A DNA stretch of 64,000 nt from Chryseobacterium sp. Leaf394 (GCF_001424105.1 NZ_LMQH01000004.1:298-64297), one strand, 5' to 3'. Counted from the first letter of the stretch, positions 17,362-26,501 are shown. The notes: generated by a model from the letters alone, not told the origin. Program-made: numbers and translations.

Positions 17362-17393
17362 AAAAAAATCCCGGACAACAATCCAGGATTTCT
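17362..17393 (-). terminator. Terminator of the zinc metallopeptidase gene
   Basis: On the minus strand AAATCCTGGA and TCCGGGATTT pair around a 6-base loop, followed by a T run. It lies 20 bases after the peptidase stop. Confidence 0.7.
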
Positions 17394-17413
17394 ATATTTT
17401 AATTTATAATTTT

Positions 17414-18103
17414 TTAATCTCTTCTTCCACTCATCAAAAGTGATGCGAAATATAAAAGTTGCGCCAACGATCCAATAGCCGCCACCAAATATGTTCTTGC
17501 TGCCCATTTCAAACTGTCTTCCACACCAACATATTCCTGTGCAGTCACAGTTCCGGTATCTTTCAGCCATTTCATTGCCCTGTTGCTGGCATCGTATTCT
17601 ACAGGAAGTGTAATAAACGCGAACAGAGTCGTCAGTGCAAACATAATTACACCGACAAATAAAAGAATTCTGTTGCCGCTCATTGCCATAAGCAAAATAC
17701 CTCCCATGATTACAAACTGCATCAGGTTTGAGCTGATGCTTACCACAGGAACCAGCTTTGATCTCAGTTGCAGCATAGAATATCCGACTGCATGCTGTAC
17801 AGCGTGACCACATTCGTGAGCTGCGACAGCCGCTGCTGCTGCATTTCTCTGCATGTATACCGCTTCTGATAAATTTACCGTTTTATTTTCCGGATTGTAA
17901 TGATCTGTCAGCTGTCCGGGAACTGAAATTACCTGAACGTCATGAATCCCGTTGTCATACAGCATTTTCTCAGCAACTTCTTTTCCCGAAAGTCCGTTGC
18001 TAAGTCTTATTTTTGAATAATGTTCAAATTTTGATTTTAATCTCGAAGAAACCCACCAGCTGATAAGCATCGAGATCCCGATTATAATGTAATATCCTGT
18101 CAT
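17414..18103 (-). CDS. YugP-type zinc metallopeptidase
   Basis: A 229-residue membrane protease of the neutral zinc metallopeptidase (YugP, Zn_peptidase_2) family. ATG at 18103 (MTGYYIIIGISMLISWW) is preferred; a TTG at 18121 would only add a polar stub. An N-terminal helix is followed by KIRLSNGLSGKEVAEKML. The zinc site is AAVAAHECGHAVQHAVGY (HEXXH variant HECGH), followed by three membrane helices with a conserved LPVEYDASNRAMKWL loop. Length fits the family, whose substrates are unknown. Transcribed alone, with a terminator behind it. Confidence 0.85.
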   Translation of the reverse strand: MTGYYIIIGISMLISWWVSSRLKSKFEHYSKIRLSNGLSGKEVAEKMLYDNGIHDVQVISVPGQLTDHYNPENKTVNLSEAVYMQRNAAAAAVAAHECGHAVQHAVGYSMLQLRSKLVPVVSISSNLMQFVIMGGILLMAMSGNRILLFVGVIMFALTTLFAFITLPVEYDASNRAMKWLKDTGTVTAQEYVGVEDSLKWAARTYLVAAIGSLAQLLYFASLLMSGRRD

Positions 18104-18178
18104 TTTTACTTTAAATTTCAATCTAAGATTAGGATTAGAAGATGTAAAAATTGTGCCAAAGTTTAAGCAATATTTAAT

Positions 18179-18186
18179 TATATTTG
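18179..18186 (+). promoter_or_regulatory. -7 box upstream of the acetyltransferase gene
   Basis: TATATTTG fits TAnnTTTG and ends 22 bases before the ATG at 18209. Confidence 0.5.
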
Positions 18187-18208
18187 TGGTTCTATTTACC
18201 CGAAAACT

Positions 18209-19333
18209 ATGTCTGAAGTTTCCATTTTTGAAGTAAAAACGCCTGAAGATTTAAAGAAATTTGTAAAGTTCCCGATGGATCTTTACAAAAACAATCCCTA
18301 TTACGTTCCATCCTTTATTAAAGATGAAATTAATGTCTGGAATCCGAAGGAAAATCCGGCACTGAGTTATTCGGAAGCGAAACAGTTTTTAGCTAAAAAA
18401 GATGGTAAAATCGTTGGCAGAATCGCGGTGATGATCAATCATAAAGAAGAAAAGGAACTCGGCATCAGAAAAGTACGTTTTGGATGGATTGATTTTACAG
18501 ACGACAGAGATGTTTCAAAAGCTCTGATCGATACTGTGATTGATTACGCAAAATCTCATCAAATTGACAAAATCGAAGGCCCGATGGGCTTCACAAACCT
18601 CGACAAAGCGGGAATGCTGACATTCGGTTTTGAAAAAATTGCGACAATGATCGGAATTTACAACCATGAATATTATCACCGTCATATTGAAGAGCTTGGG
18701 TTGGTAAAGGAAAAAGAATGGGTGGAATTTGAAATGAATTTCCCAAAAGTACTTCCTCCGAAAGTAGAAAAATTCAGCTCTCTGATTGCTGAAAAATACA
18801 ACTTGAGAGTTTTGGATTTCCAGAGCAAGGAAGAAATTTTACCTTATGTAAAACCGATGTTTAAGCTGCTTGACGAAACTTACAAACATCTTTCCACCTA
18901 CACTCCTATTACAGAAGAACAGATCAAAACATACAAAGAAAAATTCTTTCCGATGATTGCCAAAAACTACGTAATCTGCGTGGTTGATGAGCATGACGAA
19001 CTGGTTTCTTTCGCCGTGACAATGCCTTCTTACTCCAAAGCGTTACAAAAATCTAAAGGTAAACTTTTCCCGTTTGGGTGGTGGCATTTTATGCAGGCTC
19101 AAAAGAAAAATGACCGTGCCAATTTCTACCTGATAGGAATTCATCCTGAATACCAGAGGCGAGGTGTAACGGCTATTATTTTTAAGGAAATATTTGTCCG
19201 TTTCAACAGTATGGGAATTGATTTTGCAGAAACAAATCCTGAACTGGAAGAAAACAAAAGTGTACAGCTCCTGTGGCAGGATTACAATCCTGTGAATCAC
19301 AAAAGAAGAAAAACCTATTCATTACAGTTTTAA
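18209..19333 (+). CDS. GNAT-like acetyltransferase family protein
   Basis: A 374-residue soluble protein of a flavobacterial N-acetyltransferase family. The N-terminal half holds a degenerate GNAT-like fold (MSEVSIFEVKTPEDLKKFVK, FLAKKDGKIVGRIAVMINH). The C-terminal half carries the usable acetyl-CoA motif A, FYLIGIHPEYQRRGVTAII, with the Q-R-R-G-V pyrophosphate loop (about residues 307-325), and ends in QDYNPVNHKRRKTY. The substrate is unknown. A small membrane-protein gene follows directly. The family fold is clear from motif A; the exact role is not. Confidence 0.72.
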   Translation: MSEVSIFEVKTPEDLKKFVKFPMDLYKNNPYYVPSFIKDEINVWNPKENPALSYSEAKQFLAKKDGKIVGRIAVMINHKEEKELGIRKVRFGWIDFTDDRDVSKALIDTVIDYAKSHQIDKIEGPMGFTNLDKAGMLTFGFEKIATMIGIYNHEYYHRHIEELGLVKEKEWVEFEMNFPKVLPPKVEKFSSLIAEKYNLRVLDFQSKEEILPYVKPMFKLLDETYKHLSTYTPITEEQIKTYKEKFFPMIAKNYVICVVDEHDELVSFAVTMPSYSKALQKSKGKLFPFGWWHFMQAQKKNDRANFYLIGIHPEYQRRGVTAIIFKEIFVRFNSMGIDFAETNPELEENKSVQLLWQDYNPVNHKRRKTYSLQF

Positions 19334-19334
19334 T

Positions 19335-19511
19335 ATGAAACCACATCTCATTATATTCGGAATTATGATTGCAGGCTTCATTGCTTACAATCTTTTCTTC
19401 GCCGCCACAGACGACAGAGCGAATACACTGATCAATATTATTTACGCAAGTGTTCTCTTCGGATATATGGCTTTTATGGCTTTCGTAGTGCTGAAAAAAA
19501 TGAGGAAATAA
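19335..19511 (+). CDS. Small two-helix membrane protein
   Basis: A 58-residue ORF starting one base after the acetyltransferase stop (MKPHLIIFGIMIAGFIAY). Two hydrophobic stretches, about residues 4-24 and 34-53, are joined by the polar loop ATDDRANTL, and the end is basic (LKKMRK). Coupled to the upstream gene by spacing and followed by a terminator. The hydrophobic pattern and tight placement support a real gene; function unknown. Confidence 0.6.
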   Translation: MKPHLIIFGIMIAGFIAYNLFFAATDDRANTLINIIYASVLFGYMAFMAFVVLKKMRK

Positions 19512-19566
19512 TCCCTATTTTTAATAATTCTAAATTATGGTTTTTCTCCATAATGAAACGACTTTT

Positions 19567-19592
19567 AGCGTGATTAATTTCACGCTTTATTG
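19567..19592 (+). terminator. Terminator between the small membrane gene and nuoA
   Basis: AGCGTGA and TCACGCT form a 7-bp stem with a 6-base loop and a T-rich tail; an extra ATTATGG/CCATAAT hairpin lies just upstream (about 19535-19555). Confidence 0.65.
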
Positions 19593-19601
19593 TTTATTGC
19601 C

Positions 19602-19609
19602 TAAATTTG
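19602..19609 (+). promoter_or_regulatory. -7 box of the nuo operon
   Basis: TAAATTTG matches TAnnTTTG 24 bases before the nuoA ATG, right behind the preceding terminator, so it is the natural promoter for the operon. Confidence 0.6.
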
Positions 19610-19632
19610 CAACTTGAGATAATAATGTAAAA

Positions 19633-20004
19633 ATGAATTTACCAGAAAATTACATTCCGATCCTTATTCAAGCGGGTGTAGCTGTAGGATTTGTAGCGAT
19701 TTCGCTCCTTGGCGCACACTTTTTAGGACCAAAACAGAAAAAAGGAAATTCTGTAAAAAATCAAAGCTGGGAGTGCGGTGTGCCTGTGGAAGGTAATGCA
19801 AGAACTCCATTCTCGATTAAATATTTTCTTACTGCAGTGCTTTTTGTACTGTTTGATATCGAAATCGTATTTTTTTATCCTTATGCCGTAAATTTCAGAG
19901 AATTCGGATTCGAAGGCTTCCTTGCGGTGCTTACATTCGTTGCCATTTTCTTCCTTGCATTTTTCTATGTGTGGAAACGTGGCGCTTTGGACTGGGATAA
20001 ATAA
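19633..20004 (+). CDS. nuoA: NADH-quinone oxidoreductase subunit A
   Basis: A 123-residue membrane subunit of complex I with three helices (about residues 8-30, 63-85, 90-113). It carries the conserved loop SWECGVPVEGNARTPFSIKY between helices 1 and 2, which sits at the quinone-site junction (the Cys switch loop), and VLFDIEIVFFYPYA in helix 2. It is the first gene of the 14-subunit operon, just downstream of a terminator and a TAAATTTG box. Confidence 0.95.
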   Translation: MNLPENYIPILIQAGVAVGFVAISLLGAHFLGPKQKKGNSVKNQSWECGVPVEGNARTPFSIKYFLTAVLFVLFDIEIVFFYPYAVNFREFGFEGFLAVLTFVAIFFLAFFYVWKRGALDWDK

Positions 20005-20106
20005 ACAATCATCATTTTAAATAAGAGATTTAGATAAACACAATCAGATTAAAGTTAACATTAGCGGTAATTTGGAATCTAAATTAGAATATTAAAAATC
20101 AACAAA

Positions 20107-20667
20107 ATGTCAGATCAAAAACCAATTATAAGAACAGATGCACCAGCTCCCGAAGGATTTGAAGGAGAAGGTTTTTTCGCAACAAAACTGAGCAGTGTGA
20201 TCGGTATGGCAAGAAAGTTTTCACTTTGGCCATTGCCTTTTGCAACTTCTTGTTGTGGTATCGAATTTATGGCGACGCTTAACCCAACGTATGACGCATC
20301 ACGTTTTGGTATGGAAAGAAACTCTTTCTCACCAAGACAGGCAGATATGCTGATGGTTTGCGGAACTATATCTAAAAAATTAGGCCCTGTTTTAAAAGAA
20401 GTATACACGCAAATGGCTGAACCGAAATGGGTTGTTGCTGTTGGTGCATGTGCTTCCAGCGGTGGTATTTTCGACAGCTACTCTGTTTTACAGGGAATTG
20501 ACAAAATTATTCCTGTGGACGTTTATGTTCCCGGATGCCCGCCAAGACCGGAGCAGATTATTGAAGGGGTTATGCAGGTTCAGGCTTTGGCAGAGAGCGA
20601 AAGCATCAGAAGAAGAGATACTCCTGAATATCAGCATTTATTAGACTCTTATAATATTAGCAACTAA
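20107..20667 (+). CDS. nuoB: NADH-quinone oxidoreductase subunit B
   Basis: A 186-residue subunit carrying iron-sulfur cluster N2, the last electron donor to quinone. The ligands are visible: tandem Cys49-Cys50 in PFATSCCGIEFMA, Cys in VAVGACASSGGIF and Cys in VYVPGCPPRPEQIIEG. Length is typical. The 100-base gap from nuoA has no other gene; nuoC follows after 4 bases. Confidence 0.96.
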   Translation: MSDQKPIIRTDAPAPEGFEGEGFFATKLSSVIGMARKFSLWPLPFATSCCGIEFMATLNPTYDASRFGMERNSFSPRQADMLMVCGTISKKLGPVLKEVYTQMAEPKWVVAVGACASSGGIFDSYSVLQGIDKIIPVDVYVPGCPPRPEQIIEGVMQVQALAESESIRRRDTPEYQHLLDSYNISN

Positions 20668-20671
20668 GAGA

Positions 20672-21166
20672 ATGACGAACGAATTTGTATTAGAAGCCAT
20701 AACAAGAGAGTTTCCTGAAACGGTAATTACCAGCTCAGAGCCTTACGGAATGCTGACGATTGAAGTTAAAAAAGAAGACCTTAAGAAAGTAGTTCATTAT
20801 CTGAAAGACTCATCATTGGAAATCAATTTTCTTACAGACGTTTGTGGAATCCATTACCCGGAATTCCCAGATAAGGAAATCGGTGTGGTTTATCACTTAC
20901 AGAATATGATGACCAACTTCAGATTACGTCTGAAGATTTTCATGACAAGAGAAAATATCGAGGTAGACTCTCTCACTGAACTGTATGCAGGAGCCAACTG
21001 GATGGAAAGAGAAACTTTTGATTTCTACGGAATTAAATTTAAAGGTCATCCGGATCTCAGACCTATTTTAAATATGGAAGATCTTGGATACCACCCTATG
21101 TTGAAAGAATATCGACTTGAAGACGGTACCAGAACCGATAAGGACGATGCAATGTTCGGAAGATAA
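20672..21166 (+). CDS. nuoC: NADH-quinone oxidoreductase subunit C
   Basis: A 164-residue hydrophilic subunit (30-kDa family) of the complex I connecting arm. The family signature appears as ELYAGANWMERETFDFYGI and HPDLRPILNMEDLGYHPM near the C-terminus. It starts 4 bases after the nuoB stop. C and D are separate genes, unlike the fused NuoCD of E. coli. Confidence 0.95.
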   Translation: MTNEFVLEAITREFPETVITSSEPYGMLTIEVKKEDLKKVVHYLKDSSLEINFLTDVCGIHYPEFPDKEIGVVYHLQNMMTNFRLRLKIFMTRENIEVDSLTELYAGANWMERETFDFYGIKFKGHPDLRPILNMEDLGYHPMLKEYRLEDGTRTDKDDAMFGR

Positions 21167-21189
21167 TATAGCCAATGGCGGATGGCAGC

Positions 21190-21226
21190 TAGCCAATAGC
21201 CAGAAGCAAATAGCTAAAAGCAAATA
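21190..21226. repeat. Heptamer spacer, AGCnnnn type
   Basis: In the nuoC-nuoD gap the bases fall into 7-bp units AGCCAAT, AGCCAGA, AGCAAAT, AGCTAAA, AGCAAAT, running to just before the nuoD ATG. Confidence 0.6.
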
Positions 21227-21228
21227 TT

Positions 21229-22452
21229 ATGAAAGATAACTCATTATCTAATATACTTAACCAACACGAAAGTAAAGAACAGATTGACGGGCAGTTATAC
21301 ACCCTGAATCTTGGTCCTACTCACCCTGCAACACACGGAATTTTCCAGAATGTGTTGACGATGGATGGAGAAAGAATTCTTCATGCTGAGCAGACCGTTG
21401 GTTATATCCACAGAGCTTTTGAGAAAATTTCTGAAAGAAGAAACTATTCTCAGATTACTACTCTTACAGACCGTATGAACTACTGTTCGGCTCCTATCAA
21501 TAATTTAGGATGGCACATGACGGTTGAAAAACTTATCGGTATCAAAGTTCCAAAGCGTGTAGATTACATGCGCGTTATTTTAATGGAACTGGCGAGAATC
21601 GGTGATCACCTGATCTGTAACGGGGTAACCGGAATGGATGCAGGTGCTATTACAGGATTGACATATATGTTCATCGAAAGAGAGCGTATTTACGATATGT
21701 ACGAGCAGATTTGTGGAGCGAGGATGACAACCAACATGGGAAGAATCGGAGGTTTTGAAAGAGATTTTACTCCAAAATTCCATGAGTTGCTGAAAGATTT
21801 CCTGAAAACTTTCCCTGCAAGATTTGCAGAATTCGGTCAGTTGCTGGAGAGAAACAGAATCTTCATGGACAGAACCATTGGTGCCGGAGCAATTTCTGCG
21901 GAAAGAGCTTTAAGCTACGGATTTACAGGTCCGAATTTACGCGCATCAGGTGTTGATTATGATGTAAGAGTTGCAGAGCCTTATTCTTCGTACGAAGATT
22001 TTGACTTCATCATTCCTGTTGGAACTGCAGGTGATACTTACGACAGATTTATGGTTCGCCAACAGGAGATTTGGGAATCAATCAAGATTATTAAGCAGGC
22101 ATACGAAAATCTTCCTGAAGGACCTTTCCACGCAGATGTTCCTGACTTCTATCTTCCTGAAAAGGCAGATGTTTACCAGAAAATGGAAGCGTTGATCTAC
22201 CACTTCAAAATTGTAATGGGTGAAACTGATGTTCCAAAAGGAGAAGTTTATCACGCAGTAGAAGGAGGAAACGGAGAATTAGGATTCTATTTGGTAAGTG
22301 ACGGTGGTAGAACGCCATACAGACTGCACTTCAGAAGACCATGTTTCATTTATTACCAGGCTTATCCTGAAATGATTACAGGTTCTGTGATTTCAGACGC
22401 CATCGTTACGATGTGTAGTATGAACATTATTGCGGGAGAATTAGACGCGTAA
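21229..22452 (+). CDS. nuoD: NADH-quinone oxidoreductase subunit D
   Basis: A 407-residue (49-kDa family) subunit that forms the quinone-binding cavity with NuoB. The quinone-site loop is visible near the start as LGPTHPATHGIFQNVLTMDG. Further motifs are GYIHRAFEKISERRNYSQ, YCSAPINNLGWHMTVEKL and GEVYHAVEGGNGELGFYLVS. Full length and intact. Confidence 0.96.
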   Translation: MKDNSLSNILNQHESKEQIDGQLYTLNLGPTHPATHGIFQNVLTMDGERILHAEQTVGYIHRAFEKISERRNYSQITTLTDRMNYCSAPINNLGWHMTVEKLIGIKVPKRVDYMRVILMELARIGDHLICNGVTGMDAGAITGLTYMFIERERIYDMYEQICGARMTTNMGRIGGFERDFTPKFHELLKDFLKTFPARFAEFGQLLERNRIFMDRTIGAGAISAERALSYGFTGPNLRASGVDYDVRVAEPYSSYEDFDFIIPVGTAGDTYDRFMVRQQEIWESIKIIKQAYENLPEGPFHADVPDFYLPEKADVYQKMEALIYHFKIVMGETDVPKGEVYHAVEGGNGELGFYLVSDGGRTPYRLHFRRPCFIYYQAYPEMITGSVISDAIVTMCSMNIIAGELDA

Positions 22453-22455
22453 AAT

Positions 22456-22640
22456 TGTATAAAGTATAATGTACTGATGTACAATGTACTTGAAAATATA
22501 AACAGTAAATAATTACCCAGTACTCTGTACTTCGTATATTTTACAACTGAATAGTTCCCAAAAGAACTTTTTAATTAAAATAAATTTAGAATTGAGCCTT
22601 TGAATCTCAAATTTCAAACCTCAAATTTCAAATCAGATAA
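22456..22640. repeat. Heptamer spacers between nuoD and nuoE, two sequence types
   Basis: The gap holds units GTATAAA, GTATAAT, GTACTGA, TGTACAA, TGTACTT at about 22458-22492. Units of the TCAAATC/TCAAATT type lie at about 22597-22638, just before the nuoE ATG. Both keep a 7-base period although the unit sequences are unrelated. Confidence 0.6.
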
Positions 22641-22642
22641 AG

Positions 22643-23152
22643 ATGAGCGAAACAATAGCTTTTAAACCGGAAAGTTTACAGCAGGTCCATAAAATCATGG
22701 CAAGATACCCTGAGGGAAGACAAAAATCTGCTCTTCTACCTGTGCTTCACATTGCACAGAAAGAATTCGGAGGTTGGTTAGACGTTCCTGTGATGGATTA
22801 TGTTGCTGAATTATTGAGTATTAAGCCAATTGAAGTATATGAAGTTGCTACTTTCTATACCATGTTCAATATGAAACCGGTTGGTAAATATGTTTTGGAA
22901 GTTTGCAGAACGGGACCTTGTATGGTTTGCGGAAGCGAAAAAATATTAGATCACATCAGAACAAAACTGAACATAAAAGACGGCGAAACTACTGCCGACG
23001 GAATGTTTACCCTGAAGCCAGCTGAATGTCTTGGTGCATGTGGATACGCTCCAATGTTACAGTTAGGAAAGTTCTATCACGAAAATTTAACGATAGAAAA
23101 AGTAGACGAAATCCTTCATCTTTGCAGAGAAGGACAGGTTGACTTGGGCTAA
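22643..23152 (+). CDS. nuoE: NADH-quinone oxidoreductase subunit E
   Basis: A 169-residue thioredoxin-like subunit with the [2Fe-2S] cluster N1a. The four Cys ligands are in CRTGPCMVCG (C-x4-C) and CLGACGYAP (C-x3-C). The N-terminal helical part contains ARYPEGRQKSALLPVLHIAQ. Complex I dehydrogenase module, with NuoF and NuoG. Confidence 0.95.
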   Translation: MSETIAFKPESLQQVHKIMARYPEGRQKSALLPVLHIAQKEFGGWLDVPVMDYVAELLSIKPIEVYEVATFYTMFNMKPVGKYVLEVCRTGPCMVCGSEKILDHIRTKLNIKDGETTADGMFTLKPAECLGACGYAPMLQLGKFYHENLTIEKVDEILHLCREGQVDLG

Positions 23153-23189
23153 AAAAATTTTAAACTAATTAAAAAAAAGCATATAACTG

Positions 23190-23250
23190 TCACACTGAGC
23201 TCGTCTAAGTGTAAAGGCCAAAAGCCAGCAGCTAAATGCTAAAAGCATAA
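23190..23250. repeat. REP-like scrap and AGCnnnn heptamers before nuoF
   Basis: The gap contains GTCACACTGAGCTCGTCTAA, resembling the GTCAC..TGAGC..GTC repeat common in flavobacterial spacers. It is followed by 7-bp units GGCCAAA, AGCCAGC, AGCTAAA, TGCTAAA, AGCATAA. Confidence 0.5.
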
Positions 23251-23256
23251 TTAAAA

Positions 23257-24612
23257 ATGAGTAAAAAACTTTTACTTAAAGACGCACACATAGAAGGCAT
23301 CCGCTACTTTGAAACTTATCGTAAACAGGGAGGTTACACTGCAGCAGAAAAAGCCTTGAAAATGACACCCGAAGAAATTCTTGAAGAAGTAAAAGTTTCA
23401 GGTCTTCGTGGTCGTGGTGGTGCAGGTTTCCCAACAGGAATGAAGTGGAGCTTTCTGGCAAAACCGGAAGGTGTTCCAAGACACTTGGTAGTGAATGCTG
23501 ATGAATCTGAACCGGGAACTTTCAAAGACAGATATTTAATGGAATTTCTTCCTCATCTTTTGATTGAGGGAATGTTGATTTCATCTTATACTTTAGGTTC
23601 AAATGTTTCTTACATCTACATCCGCGGAGAATATTCATGGATTCCGGATATTTTGGAGGAAGCGATTGAAGAAGCTAAAGCTGCAGGATTTTTAGGTAAA
23701 AACATCTTAGGAACAGGTTTCGATTGTGAAATTTATGTTCAGAGAGGTGGCGGAGCTTATATCTGCGGTGAAGAAACGGCTTTACTTGAATCTCTTGAAG
23801 GAAAAAGAGGAAACCCAAGATTAAAACCACCTTTTCCGGCTGTAAAAGGACTTTGGGAAAGACCAACGGTTGTAAATAACGTTGAATCGATCGCAGCTAT
23901 TGTTCCGATTATCGATATTACCGGTGCAGAATATGCAAAAATCGGTGTTGGACGATCTACAGGTACAAAATTAATTTCTGCCTGCGGAAATATCAATAAG
24001 CCCGGAGTTTATGAAATCGACATGACCATTACGGTTGAAGAATTTATTTACTCTGATGAATACTGTGGCGGAATTCCAAACGGTAAAAAGCTGAAAGCTT
24101 GTATTCCAGGAGGAAGTTCAGTTCCGATTGTTCCGGCAAACTTATTATTGAAAACCGTAAATGGTGAACCAAGATATATGAACTATGAATCTCTTGCTGA
24201 CGGTGGTTTCGCTACCGGAACGATGATGGGTTCAGGAGGTTTCATTGTTTTGGATGAAGACCAGTGCGTTGTAGAACATACCATGACTTTGGCGAGATTT
24301 TATCACCACGAAAGTTGTGGACAGTGTACTCCTTGCCGTGAAGGAACGGGATGGATGCACAAAATTTTAAAGAAGATAGAAAAAGGAGAAGGAAAAATGG
24401 AAGACATCGATTTGCTTTGGGATATCCAGAGAAAAATCGAAGGAAACACCATTTGCCCATTAGGTGATGCGGCAGCATGGCCTGTAGCAGCAGCAATCCG
24501 TCACTTCAGAGATGAATTTGAATGGCACGTGAAAAATCCAGAGTTGTGCTTAACACAAAACTACGGGTTGGCCAATTATGCAGACCCTATTCCGGCTGCA
24601 GCAAGTAATTAA
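23257..24612 (+). CDS. nuoF: NADH-quinone oxidoreductase subunit F
   Basis: A 451-residue flavoprotein that binds NADH, FMN and cluster N3. FMN/NADH site: SGLRGRGGAGFPTGMKWSFL and the loop RGGGAYICGEETALLESLEG. The N3 ligands are CGQCTPCREGTG and the later Cys in NTICPLGDAAAWP. This is the entry point of electrons into complex I. Full length. Confidence 0.96.
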   Translation: MSKKLLLKDAHIEGIRYFETYRKQGGYTAAEKALKMTPEEILEEVKVSGLRGRGGAGFPTGMKWSFLAKPEGVPRHLVVNADESEPGTFKDRYLMEFLPHLLIEGMLISSYTLGSNVSYIYIRGEYSWIPDILEEAIEEAKAAGFLGKNILGTGFDCEIYVQRGGGAYICGEETALLESLEGKRGNPRLKPPFPAVKGLWERPTVVNNVESIAAIVPIIDITGAEYAKIGVGRSTGTKLISACGNINKPGVYEIDMTITVEEFIYSDEYCGGIPNGKKLKACIPGGSSVPIVPANLLLKTVNGEPRYMNYESLADGGFATGTMMGSGGFIVLDEDQCVVEHTMTLARFYHHESCGQCTPCREGTGWMHKILKKIEKGEGKMEDIDLLWDIQRKIEGNTICPLGDAAAWPVAAAIRHFRDEFEWHVKNPELCLTQNYGLANYADPIPAAASN

Positions 24613-24626
24613 TAGAGGTTGAAATT

Positions 24627-25457
24627 TTGAAGAAAATAATTGCTGTAGGCCTTTTGTTGTCGAATTTTGTGTTTGGGCAGGTTACTACAGAAAAAAAAGA
24701 TATCAATCCTTTTAAAAAAGGATCTGTAATGGCATTCTGGGGTTGGAATCATGCTAAATATTCCAAATCCGACATTCATTTTAAAGGAGACGGTTACGAT
24801 TTTCAGCTGAATGATGTTGTGGCCAATGACAGACAGACCAAATTTGATTGGGGAACCTATTTTAATCCGGGAAGCATAACAATTCCTCAGGTTAATTACA
24901 GGATTACCTATTTCCCGAAAGATAATTTTGGAATTACCTTAGGGATGGATCATATGAAATATGTGATGGATCAAAACCAGACTGTAAATTTTAAAGGTCA
25001 CATTAATGATCCGAAATATGCAGGAATGGTCAGTAACGGAACTGTAGATCTGCGTGGAGAAGATTTTCTTACGTTTGAGCATACAGATGGTTTGAATTAT
25101 ATCAATATCGGAGCACAGAAATATCATAATGTCTTAGACAAAAAAAATATAGATGTTTTTGTAAGTTACGGAGGAGGGATTGGTGCATTACTGCCAAAAT
25201 CCAACGTCCGTCTGATGGGAAACGAGAGAAGTGACAGATTTCATCTGGCAGGTTTCGGAACCGATATCAGAGCAGCAGTTTCTGTGGTTGCAGTGAAACA
25301 CATTGTTTTGCAGGCCGAAGGAAAATTAGGTTACATCAATTTGCCCGATATAAAAACAACCCTGAACAATAAGCCCGATAAGGCTTCTCAGGATTTTGTG
25401 TATGCACAGTTCAATTTCGGAATTGGATATACATTTAATACAAAAAAGTATAACTAA
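24627..25457 (+). CDS. Secreted barrel-like protein inserted between nuoF and nuoG
   Basis: A 276-residue protein beginning with a TTG codon (MKKIIAVGLLLSNFVFGQ), a plain signal peptide cleaved after FGQ. The mature part has alternating hydrophobic strands and aromatic ends (for example NYRITYFPKDNFGITLGMD and the C-terminal FVYAQFNFGIGYTFNTKKY), as in outer-membrane barrels. It lies 14 bases after nuoF, so it is co-transcribed with complex I, yet it is not a complex I subunit. No family name is recognised; a porin-like or structural envelope role is inferred only from the fold pattern. Confidence 0.6.
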   Translation: MKKIIAVGLLLSNFVFGQVTTEKKDINPFKKGSVMAFWGWNHAKYSKSDIHFKGDGYDFQLNDVVANDRQTKFDWGTYFNPGSITIPQVNYRITYFPKDNFGITLGMDHMKYVMDQNQTVNFKGHINDPKYAGMVSNGTVDLRGEDFLTFEHTDGLNYINIGAQKYHNVLDKKNIDVFVSYGGGIGALLPKSNVRLMGNERSDRFHLAGFGTDIRAAVSVVAVKHIVLQAEGKLGYINLPDIKTTLNNKPDKASQDFVYAQFNFGIGYTFNTKKYN

Positions 25458-25502
25458 AATATAGCTTTAAAGCTTTAACAGCTTAAGCGAAAAGCATAGA
25501 AT

Positions 25503-26501
25503 ATGAGCGAAGAGGTTAAAAAATTCAAAATAACGATAGACGGACAGACTACTGAAGTTTTGCCTGGCACTTCTATTTTGGAAGCTGCAAGACAGATCGG
25601 TGGAAAATCTGTTCCTCCTGCAATGTGCTACTACAGCAAACTGGAAACCAGCGGAGGAAGATGCAGAACATGTTTGGTAGAAGTTTCCAAAGGTTCGGAA
25701 GCAGATCCGCGTCCTATGCCGAAACTAGTAGCAAGTTGCAGAACCAATGTGATGGACGGAATGGAGGTAAAAAACCTTTCTTCTGATAAAGCACAGGAAG
25801 GCCGTAAAGCTGTTACTGAATTCTTACTGGTAAACCACCCGTTAGACTGCCCGGTTTGTGATCAGGCCGGAGAATGTCATCTTCAGGATTTGGGTTACGA
25901 GCACGGAAATCTTGAAACAAGAACTGAATTTAAGAGAAATACTTACGATGCAGACGACTTAGGTCCACACATCAAACTGAATATGAACCGTTGCATCCTG
26001 TGTGCAAGATGTGTTTTAGCAGCTAATCAGTTGACAGGCGAGCGAGAGCACGGAATTTTGTTCAGAGGTGATCATGCTGAAATTTCTACTTATTTAAATA
26101 AAGCTTTAGACAATGATTTCATCGGAAACGTAATTGACGTTTGTCCGGTTGGAGCATTGACAGACAGAACTGCACGTTTTGCAAGCAGAGTATGGTTTAC
26201 AAAACCAATGAACGCTTCATGTAAATGTGATAAATGTTCAGGTAAAGCTACTGTTTACATGAAAGGTGATGAGATCGTAAGAGTTACCGCTAGAAAAGAC
26301 CAGTGGGGAGAAGTTGAAGAATTCATCTGCGACACTTGCCGATTCGAAAGAAAAAGCCTCAGCGACTGGAACCTTGAAGGCCCGAGAAATATCGACAGAC
26401 ATTCAGTTATTTCATTGAACCACTACGAAAAGCCTAAAGACGAATTGAGAGTTTTAGACAATCCGATGGCGAAAGAAATCAGCGAAAAAGACGAAAAATA
26501 A
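25503..26501 (+). CDS. nuoG: NADH-quinone oxidoreductase subunit G, short form
   Basis: A 332-residue iron-sulfur subunit. The [2Fe-2S] N1b ligands are in AMCYYSKLETSGGRCRTCLV and VASCRTN. The His/Cys N5 site is NHPLDCPVCDQAGECHLQDL, the N4 site is NRCILCARCV with CPVGALTDRTARF, and two further Cys pairs follow (SCKCDKCSG and CDTCRFERKSL). The protein stops there: the 500-plus-residue molybdopterin-type domain of E. coli NuoG is missing. As far as I recall this short form is normal for flavobacteria rather than a truncation. Confidence 0.92.
   Translation: MSEEVKKFKITIDGQTTEVLPGTSILEAARQIGGKSVPPAMCYYSKLETSGGRCRTCLVEVSKGSEADPRPMPKLVASCRTNVMDGMEVKNLSSDKAQEGRKAVTEFLLVNHPLDCPVCDQAGECHLQDLGYEHGNLETRTEFKRNTYDADDLGPHIKLNMNRCILCARCVLAANQLTGEREHGILFRGDHAEISTYLNKALDNDFIGNVIDVCPVGALTDRTARFASRVWFTKPMNASCKCDKCSGKATVYMKGDEIVRVTARKDQWGEVEEFICDTCRFERKSLSDWNLEGPRNIDRHSVISLNHYEKPKDELRVLDNPMAKEISEKDEK

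Noticed and set aside
17337..17813. 158-codon minus-strand ORF
   Set aside because: Shifted frame of the zinc metallopeptidase gene.
25503..26501. NuoG as a truncated pseudogene
   Set aside because: All iron-sulfur ligands are present and, as far as I know, flavobacterial NuoG is normally this short.
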